This document shows, piece after piece, positions 49,167-60,455 of a DNA stretch of 64,000 nucleotides. Made by a program: the position numbers and the translations under genes. The stretch comes from Nissolia schottii (taxonomy: Eukaryota > Streptophyta > Magnoliopsida > Fabales > Fabaceae), in NCBI GenBank assembly GCA_003254905.1, contig QANU01103492.1, positions 251,848-315,847 of the forward strand, read 5' to 3'. Within the stretch, counting starts at the first letter, position 1; every line of letters starts with the position of its first letter. Below the pieces are notes generated by a model. It had not been told where the DNA came from. It did no database searches and saw only the letters and a program-made list of their open reading frames with translations.

Positions 49167-49266
49167 TTCAAGTCAAGGTTGTATTTTCTCGATGGGTGGT
49201 GGTGCCGTCTTGCTTCCCCTTAGCTGGGGTTGAAGCCTCTTTTCAATGAAAATTGATTTATCTAAA
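49167..49266 (+). mobile_element. Short LINE 3'-tail insertion in the RTE relic
   Basis: About 95 bp of unrelated text (TGGTGGTGCCGTCTTGCTTC... then CTCTTTTCAATGAAAATTG) interrupts the RTE codons for EVWKCLGEK. It resembles the 3' untranslated ends of plant L1 elements. AAAAT(T/G)(C/T)CT on each side may be a decayed target duplication. The boundaries are approximate. Confidence 0.4.
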
Positions 49267-49992
49267 GAAAATGTCTAGGAGAGAAGATATGTTGGCTCAC
49301 AAAGTTAGTCAATGAGATCATGAAATTGAAGAAAACGCATGATGAGTGGAGGAGAAGTATCTTTGTTTCTATCTACAAAAACAAGTAAGACATGCAAAAC
49401 TGTGCAAATTATGGAGGGATTAAGCTTATGAGTCATACTATGAAATTATGGGATTGAGTAATTGAGCAGAGATTGGTATAAGATACCCGCAACACATAAA
49501 ATTAGTTTGGTTTCATGTATGGAGGTCGACTATGAAAGTGATTTACTTGTTGTGAAGATTGATGGATGAATATTGGAGGGATTAGAGAGGCTTACATATA
49601 GTTTTCATTGGTTTGGAAAAGACGTATGATATCGTAAGGGGGAGTCTATGGATGATTTTGGAGAAGAAATCAATTCAAATTGCCTATATGCGAGTAACCA
49701 AATATATGTACAAGGGGCCACAACTAGTGTAAGAATACAAGGTGGAACAACAAAGGATCTCTCTGTCCCAATTGATTTGCACCAAGGGTCAACTCAGAGT
49801 TCTTATCTTTTTACCCTAATCTTGGATGTCCCTATTGAACAAATTCAAGATCAAGTGCCACGATACATGCTTTTTTGCACATGATATAGTTTTGGTAGGA
49901 GAATCAAGAGAATAGTTAAATGGAAAGCTAAAACTATGGATACAAGCTTGAGAAGCACATGATTTTCATATAAGTAGAAGTAAGACAGAGTA

Positions 49993-50446
49993 TGATAACT
50001 CTCTAATAAGAGTTATTCCTTGTTTAATTAATTTCCAAGTCTTTTTGGTATTTGATTGCAAGAGATCGAGTGATCGAATGATCGCACTTAGAAGGAGAAG
50101 GTTGTTAGTGACCGAGAGAGACTAATAATCAATTTAGGAATCATGACCATAAATTAACCAACATAGGAATTGAGTAATGGAAAATTAGGATAGCGGAATA
50201 AATAGGTGAAATTGTGTGTCCTGGTGTTTTCCCAATTTATATTTTCATAACCATAATTGTCATTTTTTTTAATTGTTCAATTTAATTTTGCATCTCTTTA
50301 TTTCAAATTTCATAATTTTCTAAATTTTTCTAATAGGGTTTGATTACTGACTTGGTATTTGACACTATCCCTGTGGGGTACAACAACCCTTTTTATCACT
50401 TTATTACTTATATGACGCAGTATATTTACCATGATTTTTTGCATCA
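49993..50446 (+). mobile_element. Solo LTR of an LTR retrotransposon, 454 bp
   Basis: This insertion in the RTE relic starts TGATAACT and ends GCATCA, the usual TG...CA termini. It is flanked by a perfect 5-bp duplication, GAGTA (49988-49992 and 50447-50451). The RTE codons for SKTEYMEC resume across it. The interior (CCCTGTGGGGTACAACAACC near the end) resembles the tails of plant Gypsy-type LTRs. No internal region remains, so it is a solo LTR left by recombination. Family assignment is tentative. Confidence 0.85.
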
Positions 50447-50713
50447 GAGTATATGGAATGCAAGTTTAGCAAAAAGACGCACAAATTCTAACGTAGAGGT
50501 GAAAATTGAGGATAATACCTCACCACAAATCACAAGGTTCAAGTATCTTTGATCTATTATAAAAAATGATGCGAAGATCATATAAGGAGATGTAAATCAT
50601 AAGATCCAAGCGAAGTGGATGAACGGGAGGAGTCTCTCAAAGGTTTTATGTAATAAAGGAGTACCACTAAAGTAGTTTAACGGAAAATGTTACCGTTATA
50701 TGACTAGCAATGT

Positions 50714-51769
50714 GTCTTTTTAGATCAATGAGAAACCTCATTGAACCTGAGTTTGGTAAGCAAGGGTACATAGAAGTTTCAAAAATCACACAAGAACAAA
50801 ACAAACACTCCCTCAAAACAGAATTCCCAAACACCAACAGACTTTTTCAACCCCCTAATTTACTGATACAAAACGACCAAAATATATCATACAATAGATA
50901 GATAGACACCCCTAGCCAAGTAACAGATCCGCATAGATTATTTGTACTCAGCCATGTTAATCCGAAATGATAAAGGGCGACACTCCACTCCACTCCACTC
51001 CATGAATATATGGTTTATTGTTTCTTCTTAATTTGTCTTAAGAAAGAACACATCTTGTATCCGGTTTTGGTGGAGCCACACCTTTCCACACACAGCTGCT
51101 AATTCCCACCATGCAAGATCGATCTAACAGAAAACATTCCTGTTGGGCTGTATTGACTCTTCACGGTCTTCATCTAACGACCCACTCAAATAAGTACTCT
51201 CGTCTCCACTTTAATTCCCTCACCCAAATAGCCCATCCCAAACCCCCCACACACACAACAATCTAGGAAATTTATCCTTTAGATCGAGAACCCTCTCCAA
51301 TCCATTTATCTTCCCAATTAACCAAAGTCCTCTTACCATTCCCCACCAACATCTAGAACCCATCAGAGGCAATAGTTTCACACCCCAGCTGGTTATCCTT
51401 TCCAATGCTACAGATGCTGCTTCACAGACTGCCTACTTTCGAAGAGGTAATTTGATTTGTGTGGAGTGGATTATGATTATTACATGACACCACAACCTTT
51501 TTCCACAAAGTTGGTGATCCTTCAAAAAACACTTCCACCTCCATTTAAAGAGACGTGCAACATTTTTCTTGGCATCTGAATTTATCTCCACTTCACCAAT
51601 GGGACACCTTAATTTCTTCTCCTTACTTTGGCTCCAAAAGAATCTTGCTTGTATTCAGATGATCTTCTTTTCCACCTTCTTGTGCATTTTGAAAATGCTC
51701 AAGTAAATTATTGGTAGACTATTAAGCACCGCTTTGATAAGGACAAATCTGCCCGCTTAATTAATTTGA
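50714..51769 (-). mobile_element. 5'-truncated L1-type LINE nested in the RTE relic
   Basis: A minus-strand L1 fragment of about 1.06 kb flanked by a 15-bp duplication, TATGACTA(G/A)CAATGT (50699-50713 and 51770-51784), with one mismatch. Near its 5' end it encodes an AGRFVLIKAVLNSLPIIYL-like segment, followed by an FWSQSKEKKLRCPIGEVEI-like stretch. Toward the 3' end (about 51000-51070) is the region matching the VDHLFIH part of the zinc-binding tail. It is related to, but diverged from, the L1 at 42536-46610. Confidence 0.85.
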
Positions 51770-52621
51770 TATGACTAACAATGTTATATGATCAGATTAA
51801 GTGTTGGATGATAAAAAAGTCAACAAGAAAACAAATTATATTATAGAAATGAGGATGTTGCATTGAATGAGTGGGCACACTAAATAATATATAAGATTAT
51901 GAATTAAGGCATTAGAGAGAGAAAGTTGGGATAGCAACCCATAATGAAGAAGATAATACAATCTCGTCATAGATGATTTGGGCAAGTGAGAAAAAAGACC
52001 TAAAGAAGCCTCAACAAGGAGATAGATTAGATGGAAAATAGTCTATTAGTTAGAGGTAAAAGGAGATTAATTAGAAAAAGTATAGATAAAACTATTATAA
52101 TAGATTTAGAGGTTAATTATTTAAATGTAATTATGACCTATAATATGATATTACGACGTCTTAATCTAACTCAGGTAGTGAGATAAAACTTAGTTGTCAT
52201 TGTTGTATTATGATAATATTAGAGTGTGCTAGTATATACTCAAGATTTATTGTAAACCCTACGCATGATAACACATCAAAAATTCAAAATATGATTTAAC
52301 ATTATAAATATATAATTCTAATGAATAAGTGATTGATATATTGTCATTTGTAAGGTTGACCATAAATCCAGACATAGAATATTATTTTCCATAATATTAT
52401 TGACTGGCTGTATATTTTTAATTAATATATATGACGTGTGTATTTGTTTTTTTCCTTTTTCAAGTGGTCCTCCTCATCACCGTTAACACTGGCTGTATTA
52501 TTGTGTGTTTTCTGCTTTGTCTCAGGTATTATGGCTTTTCATCCACACATGGACAACAAAGAATGTGGTCCACCTTATATATAGCTTCTAACCCTACAAT
52601 CCATTATCTAAGATAGTAAAC

Positions 52622-52845
52622 TATCAAAAATCGTCCTTAATTAGTGTTGGCAGCATTAATCAAATTCGTCCTCAAAGTTGTCAAAAGTTGATCAAATTAG
52701 TTCCTAAGAGTGACTAATTTGATTGATATTAAATAACTAATTTAATCGACTTTTAATAATTTTGGAAATGAATTTGATGATTTTCATACTTGAAAATGAA
52801 TTTTATTGATGATGACAATATTGAAAACAATTTTGATGATTTACT
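52622..52845. mobile_element. Decayed foldback element
   Basis: The left half (ATCAAATTCGTCCTCAAAG, then GTTGATCAAATTAGTTCC) is imperfectly mirrored by the right half, read in inverse as ATCAAATTCATTTCCAAA and GTCGATTAAATTAGTTA. The pattern matches an old inverted-repeat MITE. No target duplication was found. Confidence 0.55.
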
Positions 52846-54254
52846 CTTATGGATCTTAGACTACGCGATGCATTTAGGATTTTAGCAGCATATCTTTTTA
52901 ATTTTTGTCTTTGGGCCATTGAAAATATTGATTACAGGAGTTTGAGGGAAAGTGGAAGAGAATAGTAATCATAGTTTAGCTAAATTGCACTTAACTCTCT
53001 GAAAAGTTTAATAAAATTACACTGATATTCTTTTATTTGAATAAATTACGTTAATTCCTCTGAATGAACATTAACATGGGCTGTGTGATAGAAAGGGGGA
53101 GCCCTAATTTAGGGAGAGATCAACGTCGATGGATTAAGTGATAAACCACTCAAGCGAGTCATACATCATATCTTGATTCAAAACCTTAAGTTAATGAGTT
53201 TATGAACCTAAAAATGTAGGGTTATAATAATAATAAAGAAAACACGGTTATAATTTTCTGCAGTGATTTTGTGCATTGATTTCTGCTAAATATTTATCAT
53301 ATTTCAATTTATTTACTTACTTATTAAATTGATTATAATAACTACTGAAACCAACGAGTGTGGATGTCAGTGTAATTTTACTGGAATGAAAAAAGATGCA
53401 TAATAATGTGGAGTATTCATACACATAAACATAGACCAACGTGAGGTTAGTGGTAGGTACCTTAGCTCGTTAAATAAAAATACACATAAACATAGAGTAG
53501 AGCTGAAAAGTTATTTTGGAATACCTTTTACCTTAAAAAGAAAAGCTGAAATCTGGCATTGCAAGTTGGGTTAATGTTATGTTTGTGCAGAACGAATCAG
53601 CATGCCTACGTACACTTCCAACTACATAATACGCAATCGCACAAACAAGTTGTCAGATCCTGTTACCTCTCTGCACAGAATGTGCAAAATCCTCAAAGTC
53701 TAGACAAAACAAAAATTGTATTTATGTGCCTTTGCAATTAGGCAGTGATCCAACGCTATAATTAATTCGCTATGAATATATGGCCTGGCCTATGCATGCC
53801 AACACAAAATCAATTGGCGATAAATGAGTAACCTGTTTCTTTTGTAGAGCCTAGAGTAGAGATCATGTAGTCTTATAATAATTACGTGATGAAATGTGCA
53901 TGCCAATGTCCAATTAATTGCGGATTCTTGCTTGCATGCTCATCAAATTATCATAGCTATGGCGCCGATGCTATTCATTAGGGAATATTTTTGCCATCTT
54001 ATAAGGAACATTGGCTATTTGAAATATCAAATCATGTATTTTGTATATTCTAGAAGCTGGAGACTCTTTATTCGACATAATAATTAAAAGCTTAAGGACT
54101 CTTATAGGTTTATTATGTTTTTATTTATTGATATTTTTGGATTCAACCCTTTTAAAATGATGGATGCATTTGTAAAAATAAATTTTATAATTATAATTTT
54201 AATAAGGAAATCAAAGGAATAAGTTATTATATATGCAAGGCTTGTTATGCAAAT

Positions 54255-54490
54255 ACTTATATTTCGAAGACTTGTTTGTAACCGTCGCAATTTTTTCATG
54301 TATTATTAAACTTTTAGCGGCAGTTTAAAATGGACGCAAATTTTTTCTGTGCTTTTCGCAACAATTTATTCCAGTGGTTAATGCAAACCATGGTTCTTGA
54401 CCTCCCAACGCATGCCTTGCCACAAATAGTGATTAGTGGCAGTAAACCGCCGCAACTTGGAATAATAACCGCCACAAAATCCATTTTTCC
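54255..54490. mobile_element. Possible CACTA subterminal region
   Basis: Several copies of a GCGGC/GCCGC-centred motif (ACCGTCGCAA, GCGGCAGTTT, AAACCGCCGCAACTT, ACCGCCACAAAA) occur in both orientations within about 230 bp. Clustered short motifs of this sort are typical of CACTA subterminal regions. No terminal CACTA motif was found beside it. Confidence 0.3.
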
Positions 54491-55640
54491 TTCTAGTGCT
54501 TTAATAATTATACACAAAATTCTAACACAATTATGTGCAGTTATTTTTCTTTCTTTGATCATCTGTGATCAGATCCATACTTGTGACATAGAGGAACCTA
54601 AATCATTGTAACGGTACTCTACTGAACTATGTAGCGTTGTCATCAGTCATTGACTCATAACAAAGAATGTTAGAGAATAAAATTAAGAGTTTAATTAATA
54701 TTTATTGAGAGTAAAAAATTTTTATATTAATTATTATCTAATCAAATTATTTCATATACATAATTTTTTAAGTAATAAAAGAAACTATCAATTATTTTTT
54801 ACTTATACAACAAAATTTAATTAACTAGATACCAGTGTAACGAAAACTACATATTATCCGTAAATTGTAATTAAGGTCATAAAATTAATTTGTAGAACCG
54901 AATAACTATAAGTGATTGGCTTGTGCTTGCTAGTACGCGATAGCTTGGTGAGGTAGAATTTTTGTTTTGTAGAGTTGTGTTTTTATATATATATATATNT
55001 TCTTTTTACTTAATTTTCTAAAAAAAAAAGTTTTAATAAAGTTCATCTTATCAAATTTTGTGAAGTCTCGATGAATTGTGGATGACTCTCTTAATGTCTT
55101 TTTTTAATTTGGGTTTGGGTCAACTATTGTTAATAGAACCGAGTACTAAAAAACATATTTTGTAAATTCTGAAATGAAATCATACATACTAATCGAATAA
55201 TTGAAGACATAAATTTACCAAAAAAAATAATTAAAGACATAAAAAGGTGGTTCATGGTAGATAGAATGCAAATAAATCAAAATAATAAGAACATACAAAT
55301 GCCTGCCAAACATGTTACATGGACAATTAATGCATTTTAGTATTAAAATATTTCATAGGAAAAATAATACAAATGATGTGGAGAGGTTTTTATATATATT
55401 TACTAATTTACCCCCTCCTAATTTCCAACATCCATGGACTGAATATATAACAACATGATGAAAAAAACACATCTGATTTGTTATTCCTTCGTCATTTCCC
55501 TATCATACCAAATAGTGGCACTGTTACATTTCTTTTCTTTCTTTTTGGTACAGCCGTAAGGTCGAATGCAAAACTCTCATAGGCAGCATTTTCATAGATA
55601 CTAATTTTTATCCCCTTTATTAAATTCAAAAGATAGAGAG

Positions 55641-55671
<31 letters not shown>

Positions 55672-58600
55672 GAATAACGTCCCTTTCACCTTTAAATTAT
55701 CTTATCGGAAGATATTAGACTTACCATGTGACATTAAAATTAGAGGTTCTATTTCTATTACTATTAGAATCTTACGTTATTAGATATAAAGTTTAGATAA
55801 TTTTTATAAGAGTTGAGTATCCCCTTTGAATTAATTTTTGGGAATGAATTAGATCGACTCAATTCTTAATATGGTATGAGAATTTATCATAAGATTGTTA
55901 ATTGGTCCACTTGCAGATATTCAATTTTATAATTTCACGTTCGAAATGTCAAAATTTAAGAGTGAAAGTGCATAGAAATTAGTTGCTTTTAAATTTTAGT
56001 ACAAAAAAATGGACCAAACCCTTATCATATGTGCCAATCGACCAAAATACATTTCTTTAAATTGATCCCTCAAAAGTCTAAGAATAATCTCTCTAATAGT
56101 AATAAATCCCTTCTTTAAACAATGATCAATGCTCTCAATGCTCATTAATTCGGCAGAGTTAATTGTCAGTCCGCATTTAAAATATTATATAACTTCAATC
56201 GTCCTTTCACCTTATACTCCAAATACTAATTTCTATATAAACTTTTAAGACTTAGCATGAAAGTGTGTGTTTCAAACTTAGTATATTCTTACTAATAAAC
56301 TCTAGTCTTTTCTCAACCTAACAAGCAATCGTTTTGATCTAGTTCTTGGCTGGACGGAAATCCTAAAACTTTGTCCGGAAAAAAAAATATTTTTTGAATT
56401 TTATTCGACTCATGGTGTTCCTTAAGTGTTTAGGGATAATATACAAATTATTACTTTTTAAAATTAAGGGGCATGCTGATTTCACCCCGGAAGATTTTTT
56501 CCTCACTGTGACATGTGAGAGAATATATATGTGCTTAAAGGACGTATATACCTTACAACTAAGGTTCGTGAAGCACATGATGTTAGGGACCAAAAATGAT
56601 GCATGTGATGGTTGAAAGTTTCGTTTCACTGTCACTCCAAAAACCCCTCTAACAAATTAAGTTAACGTATGGATGCTCAGACTCCACGATTGGCCATTGC
56701 CTTCCTCTGATAAAGAATGTCACACCCAACTTCCTCATCTTCTAACTCTTGCACCTTTGTAAAGGGGTCACACCCAATGCAATGAGGGTAGCACACTTTG
56801 GAGATACAAATGCGACATAAGATTTCTTTTTTCGAGAAATGCTACGCTGCTAGAATAATCTTTAATCGAGAGAAATGTTAGACAACCAGAATACTATACC
56901 GACATAACCAAGATTTTTGATAGTGATTGAATTAAGAGTTGTTGTGTTATTTGAAACTCATGATAATGGATATTGTGCTAACTCATAACTCATTCACTAT
57001 TAAATGAGATTCTACTAGTCCACTCTTAATTGCAATTTCATTTAAGTGTGAATGAGTTGTAAGTCAGCACAGTGTTTCGTGCCAAATATTTACAAATACA
57101 TTTCCTCTTAGATTAAAGATAGTACTAAGAGCCAAAAATGGTTGACACAGTTAATAAGAAAATAACTCATATTCCAAAAAGACTTGAGTCCAATTCATGC
57201 TGTCAATGTGAATGTCACTTTGATGAGTGATTTGTAAGTACTCATATAAGCACTCAAAGATCCGGAGGACATGCCCTGCGAATATAACCATGGCAAAAGT
57301 CACCTAGACTTTAAACTTTGAGGCAGTATGTATAATGGTAGGATCTAGTGACTCTCATATGAAGGTCACCAATAGTAATGTCACACCTGGCCATTTTTCT
57401 TCTTTAATAATGGAAGAGAGTAGGGTCTATAAATTTTTTTTTCAATCTCCAAATTGCAAAATGTGTTCATAACATGATGGAATCAGAGGAGTTGCTAGGC
57501 CAAGGCACATGGGTGAGACTAAGTGATGAAGTCAGTCCATGTTCTTGTTTTGGGGTCCCTCCCTCCCCTCCTCGCCTTTGTGATAGTAACTGGGCATTGG
57601 TAATGTGTCCGTACAACAAACAACTTGTTGTTCTAGGTTTGCCCTTGTTGTTCTTCTATTGCCTCTTTGATTTATTACCACATTAAGTAGCCATATATGC
57701 ACTTTGATGCAATTCCATGAGCAAGATTCCAAGCCCACCACCCCATCATGTTATGTTTGCCTTTTCTTTTACTCCTTGATTTCCCCACATGTATGACAAT
57801 TCTATTCGAGCATTTGAGGTTTTATAAAGTTATAATTTTGAACTTCTAAATCACTGATTAAATAAATAGAACGGACGTTTGTCATTCTAGCCAAACATGT
57901 GTTGGTAGCACCCATGTTACGTTGCCTTTAACTGAAATTGTTGTAGTGGGGAATAGAGTAGATAGGCTCAGCATGTTTTGCTATCGCTAGGCATAATAAT
58001 GATCTATATAGTTTTTTCAACAGAAAACGCGTAACTTAGATGTTACTGACTTTAATGTTGGATGTGGAACATATATAATAAGGTTCAAAAAGTTTGAAGA
58101 CTTAATAAAAGAGTGTACATGATCAATGGTTGAAGGGCTACGGTTTAGTTCCTGAAATTCCAATTCAAAACAGCTGAAAACATATTATGTGAGTGAGTAT
58201 TAAGGGATAGGCATTGCCTGTGAATGGATAGGTGATGTTACATTCCCACGTGAGGCATTTAGTGCGGACAAATTTTGGTAAAGACAATTTTAAAATTTTA
58301 TATTTAAGTACACTTAAAAAAAAAAAAATAGAAGTTTCACAAATTTCATTCAAAACATACTCACATATTTGTGAATCCTATTAACCTTTTTATAAATATG
58401 TTTAAATGTAAGGTATTAGAATTATCTCTATACAAGAATTCTCCCAACTTCACTCATGGTGTGATTTGGATTTCCATTGGCCACAACAAAATATGGGAAT
58501 CAGCATAGTGCAATTAGTTTAAGGTTTCGAGGTCCACCATCCACTGCTCAGCGTGTGTTTGGATTTTCGGAAGGAGGGTGATAGAATTAATGCTAACAAG

Positions 58601-59164
58601 TTGAAAAAGTAAAAAAAATAGTAACATGTAGAATTAATTCTTATGAGTTAAAACAACAAAATCAAACAGACGGCTTGTTAGTTAAGTTATGTCCCACAGC
58701 AAGCTCCCCTCTCCTTTTTTGCCTTTTTTTGCAATTTTTAATCTTGCTCTCAAACAAACAAGAGACGTACTCACATGTTTTGAGAGTAAATATTTTTTTG
58801 GTTCTATATCTGTTAAATTTATAGCACATGAATAATAAATGGATCACAATGCCAGATGTAATGAAAATCAGATTTAATGGCACAAGAGCAAGGAAAAAAA
58901 AGGATTTTCTCCCTCAACATTTAAGAATTTTTCTTTAAAGAACCGTATGTTGGGGGTATTGTATTCTAGGAACAGAGAGAAAGAATAATAATAAATATTT
59001 TTTTATATATATTGAAAAATAGAAAATAGAAAACAGAACAAGAGGCAGAAAGATGGGAGAAAAGAAGGACGATGTCCATACATACACAACTACTAAACTA
59101 ATAATAACTAGAATAACTAACTGCCATTAGGGACATTCAGAAATTTCAATTCTCCCAACAACCC

Positions 59165-59190
<26 letters not shown>
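59165..59190. repeat. (TA)n microsatellite
   Basis: About 13 TA units, 50-70 bp downstream of the FAF stop codon. Confidence 0.9.
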
Positions 59191-59197
<7 letters not shown>

Positions 59198-59236
59198 ATA
59201 AATATTAAAAAAGGAAGCGAGGGAGAATAGTAGTAG

Positions 59237-60022
59237 TCAAAGACAGAGAGAAAGAGAGGGAAGCTCAAAGTAGCCATCAACTCCAAAAATGTCCCTATTC
59301 CCAGTTTCATTGCACCTTCTTGGGATCCCAAACTTGTTCACTCCCATCTCTTCCTCAACAGCACATTCTTCATCATCATCATCATCATCGTATTCTTCTT
59401 CTTCTTCTTCTTCCTCATCCTCATCCTCATCGTCAGACAGAAAAGGGGTCTCAAAGAGGCGAATCCTGAGCCTGCCATCGCTGCGCTCCGCGTGCAAATA
59501 AGGACGGTGGAGGGTATCATGAGAATTCGGAAAAGCTTCCAATATGAGCCTGCCACCTTCGCGGCGAGGCCTAACACGAACGCCGCCGAAATCAGTGATG
59601 GAAGTGAGCGGCGGGGGGTAGCTACAAGCCCTTTTCACCCTCCTTCTCGGCACAGCAGCAGCGGCTCTTGCGTCGGCGACGCTCTCGAGCAAGGAAGCAG
59701 CTTCGTCGCTGCTTTCGCTGCCATTGCTACCAGTTTCGCAGCCGAGGCTTTCGGTGCACATTTCCAGGCTCTTTTCGCTTAGCATAGAAGATGACCGCTT
59801 AACGGTTGGGTGAACGTAGACTTGTTGTTGCTGCTGCTGCTGTTGGTGCTCATCAGTTCTGTTGCAATGAAGGAAGCTCCATCCACCGGTGTTTGGCGTT
59901 GGTGTCGTGTCCCTTTTGTTGTGCGTGGGTGGATCCAATTTGAGCCTGAGAACACGTGGTTCCATCATCACGCGGGGTTCCAGGCATGATTGCAACCCTT
60001 GGCACACACTTGAGGATGACAT
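59237..60022 (-). CDS. FAF: FANTASTIC FOUR (FAF) family protein, single exon
   Basis: FAF proteins are plant-specific regulators; the Arabidopsis members limit shoot-meristem size through the WUSCHEL-CLAVATA circuit. The intronless frame encodes 261 residues, starting at the ATG at 60020-60022. The FAF domain spans about 134-187. It begins SYPPPLTSI, continues with GVRVRPRREGGRLILEA and ends in YLHAERSDGRLRIRLFE. An aspartate/glutamate-rich stretch follows (197-219), typical of the family. A run of eight glutamines lies at about 60-67, encoded by mixed CAG and CAA codons, and a serine-rich region lies near 77-112. The open frame on the opposite strand is caused by the repeated acidic codons. 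Which of the four Arabidopsis paralogues is closest cannot be told from this window. Confidence 0.93.
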   Translation of the reverse strand: MSSSSVCQGLQSCLEPRVMMEPRVLRLKLDPPTHNKRDTTPTPNTGGWSFLHCNRTDEHQQQQQQQQVYVHPTVKRSSSMLSEKSLEMCTESLGCETGSNGSESSDEAASLLESVADARAAAAVPRRRVKRACSYPPPLTSITDFGGVRVRPRREGGRLILEAFPNSHDTLHRPYLHAERSDGRLRIRLFETPFLSDDEDEDEEEEEEEEYDDDDDDEECAVEEEMGVNKFGIPRRCNETGNRDIFGVDGYFELPSLSLCL

Positions 60023-60117
60023 TTCTTGATGCGTGCGTTATCCACAAAAGAAAAGGATATGTGAAAAGCAGGGGAAACAGGGGAGAAGCAGGGGAGTTCG
60101 GTTAAAATAAAAATGAT

Positions 60118-60149
60118 GAGGTGAGGTGAGGTGAGGTGAAGTGAAGTGT
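60118..60149. repeat. (GGTGA)n-like pentamer array in the FAF upstream region
   Basis: About six GAGGT/GAAGT pentamers in tandem, 95-127 bp upstream of the FAF start, probably in the 5' UTR or core promoter. Confidence 0.85.
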
Positions 60150-60223
60150 GGATCTTAATTAATTAGAGATAAAGTTTGGGGAAATGTGGTGAAAAAGAGA
60201 AGGGCACCGTGGTTTTGTTGTGT

Positions 60224-60242
60224 GGGGGGGGGGGGGGGGGGN
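60224..60242. other. Guanine homopolymer ending in an undetermined base
   Basis: Eighteen Gs followed by N. The true length is uncertain. It directly abuts MITE copy B. Confidence 0.85.
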
Positions 60243-60455
60243 AAATTATACACCATACATACATTTCGTATTAATATACATAAAGTTTATGTTTTAACTC
60301 ATGTAATGTTTATGCACTTAATTAAGTATAGTTGAGAGTATCATTTACAAGTTTGTAATATTTGTGCACTTGTGAGAATAAAGTTTGTACATTATTAACG
60401 GTGCATGTATGTGTGTATGAAATTGAGTGTACATATAATATTTTTGATTAAAAAA
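60243..60455 (+). mobile_element. MITE family X, copy B, upstream of FAF
   Basis: This copy is the inverse of copy A (46782-46987), sharing TAACTCATGTAATGTTT, GCACTTAATTAAGTATAGTT and GAGAATAAAGTTTGT. It begins about 220 bp upstream of the FAF start codon, so it probably forms part of the promoter. The left boundary is blurred by the G homopolymer. Confidence 0.75.

Larger units (their letters stand above)
49050..52215 (+). mobile_element. RTE-type LINE relic interrupted by three insertions
   Basis: A plus-strand RTE element of the same family as the copy at 16558-18420. Recognisable parts are EIKEILKRIKNGK (about 49085), the WRRSIFVS.YKNK and LMSHTMKLWD segments (49290-49460), GGTTKDLSVPIDLHQGSTQS (about 49740), FKYL (50540) and the C-terminal arginine-rich region (51790-52080). 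It ends near 52215 in a TTG-like tail. The frame is broken many times. Its sequence is interrupted at about 49167-49266, 49993-50446 and 50714-51769 by other elements, listed separately. Confidence 0.85.
52216..59236. other. Long AT-rich spacer before FAF
   Basis: Seven kilobases without a supportable gene. It holds a foldback repeat (52622-52845), a possible CACTA-type fragment (54255-54490), an undetermined base in a TA run (54999), purine-rich simple sequence near 55638-55672 and a (TA)n tract at 59165-59190. The short open frames show no family motif. Confidence 0.5.

Noticed and set aside
59289-59782. Plus-strand open frames opposite FAF
   Set aside because: They are antisense shadows of acidic and serine codon runs.
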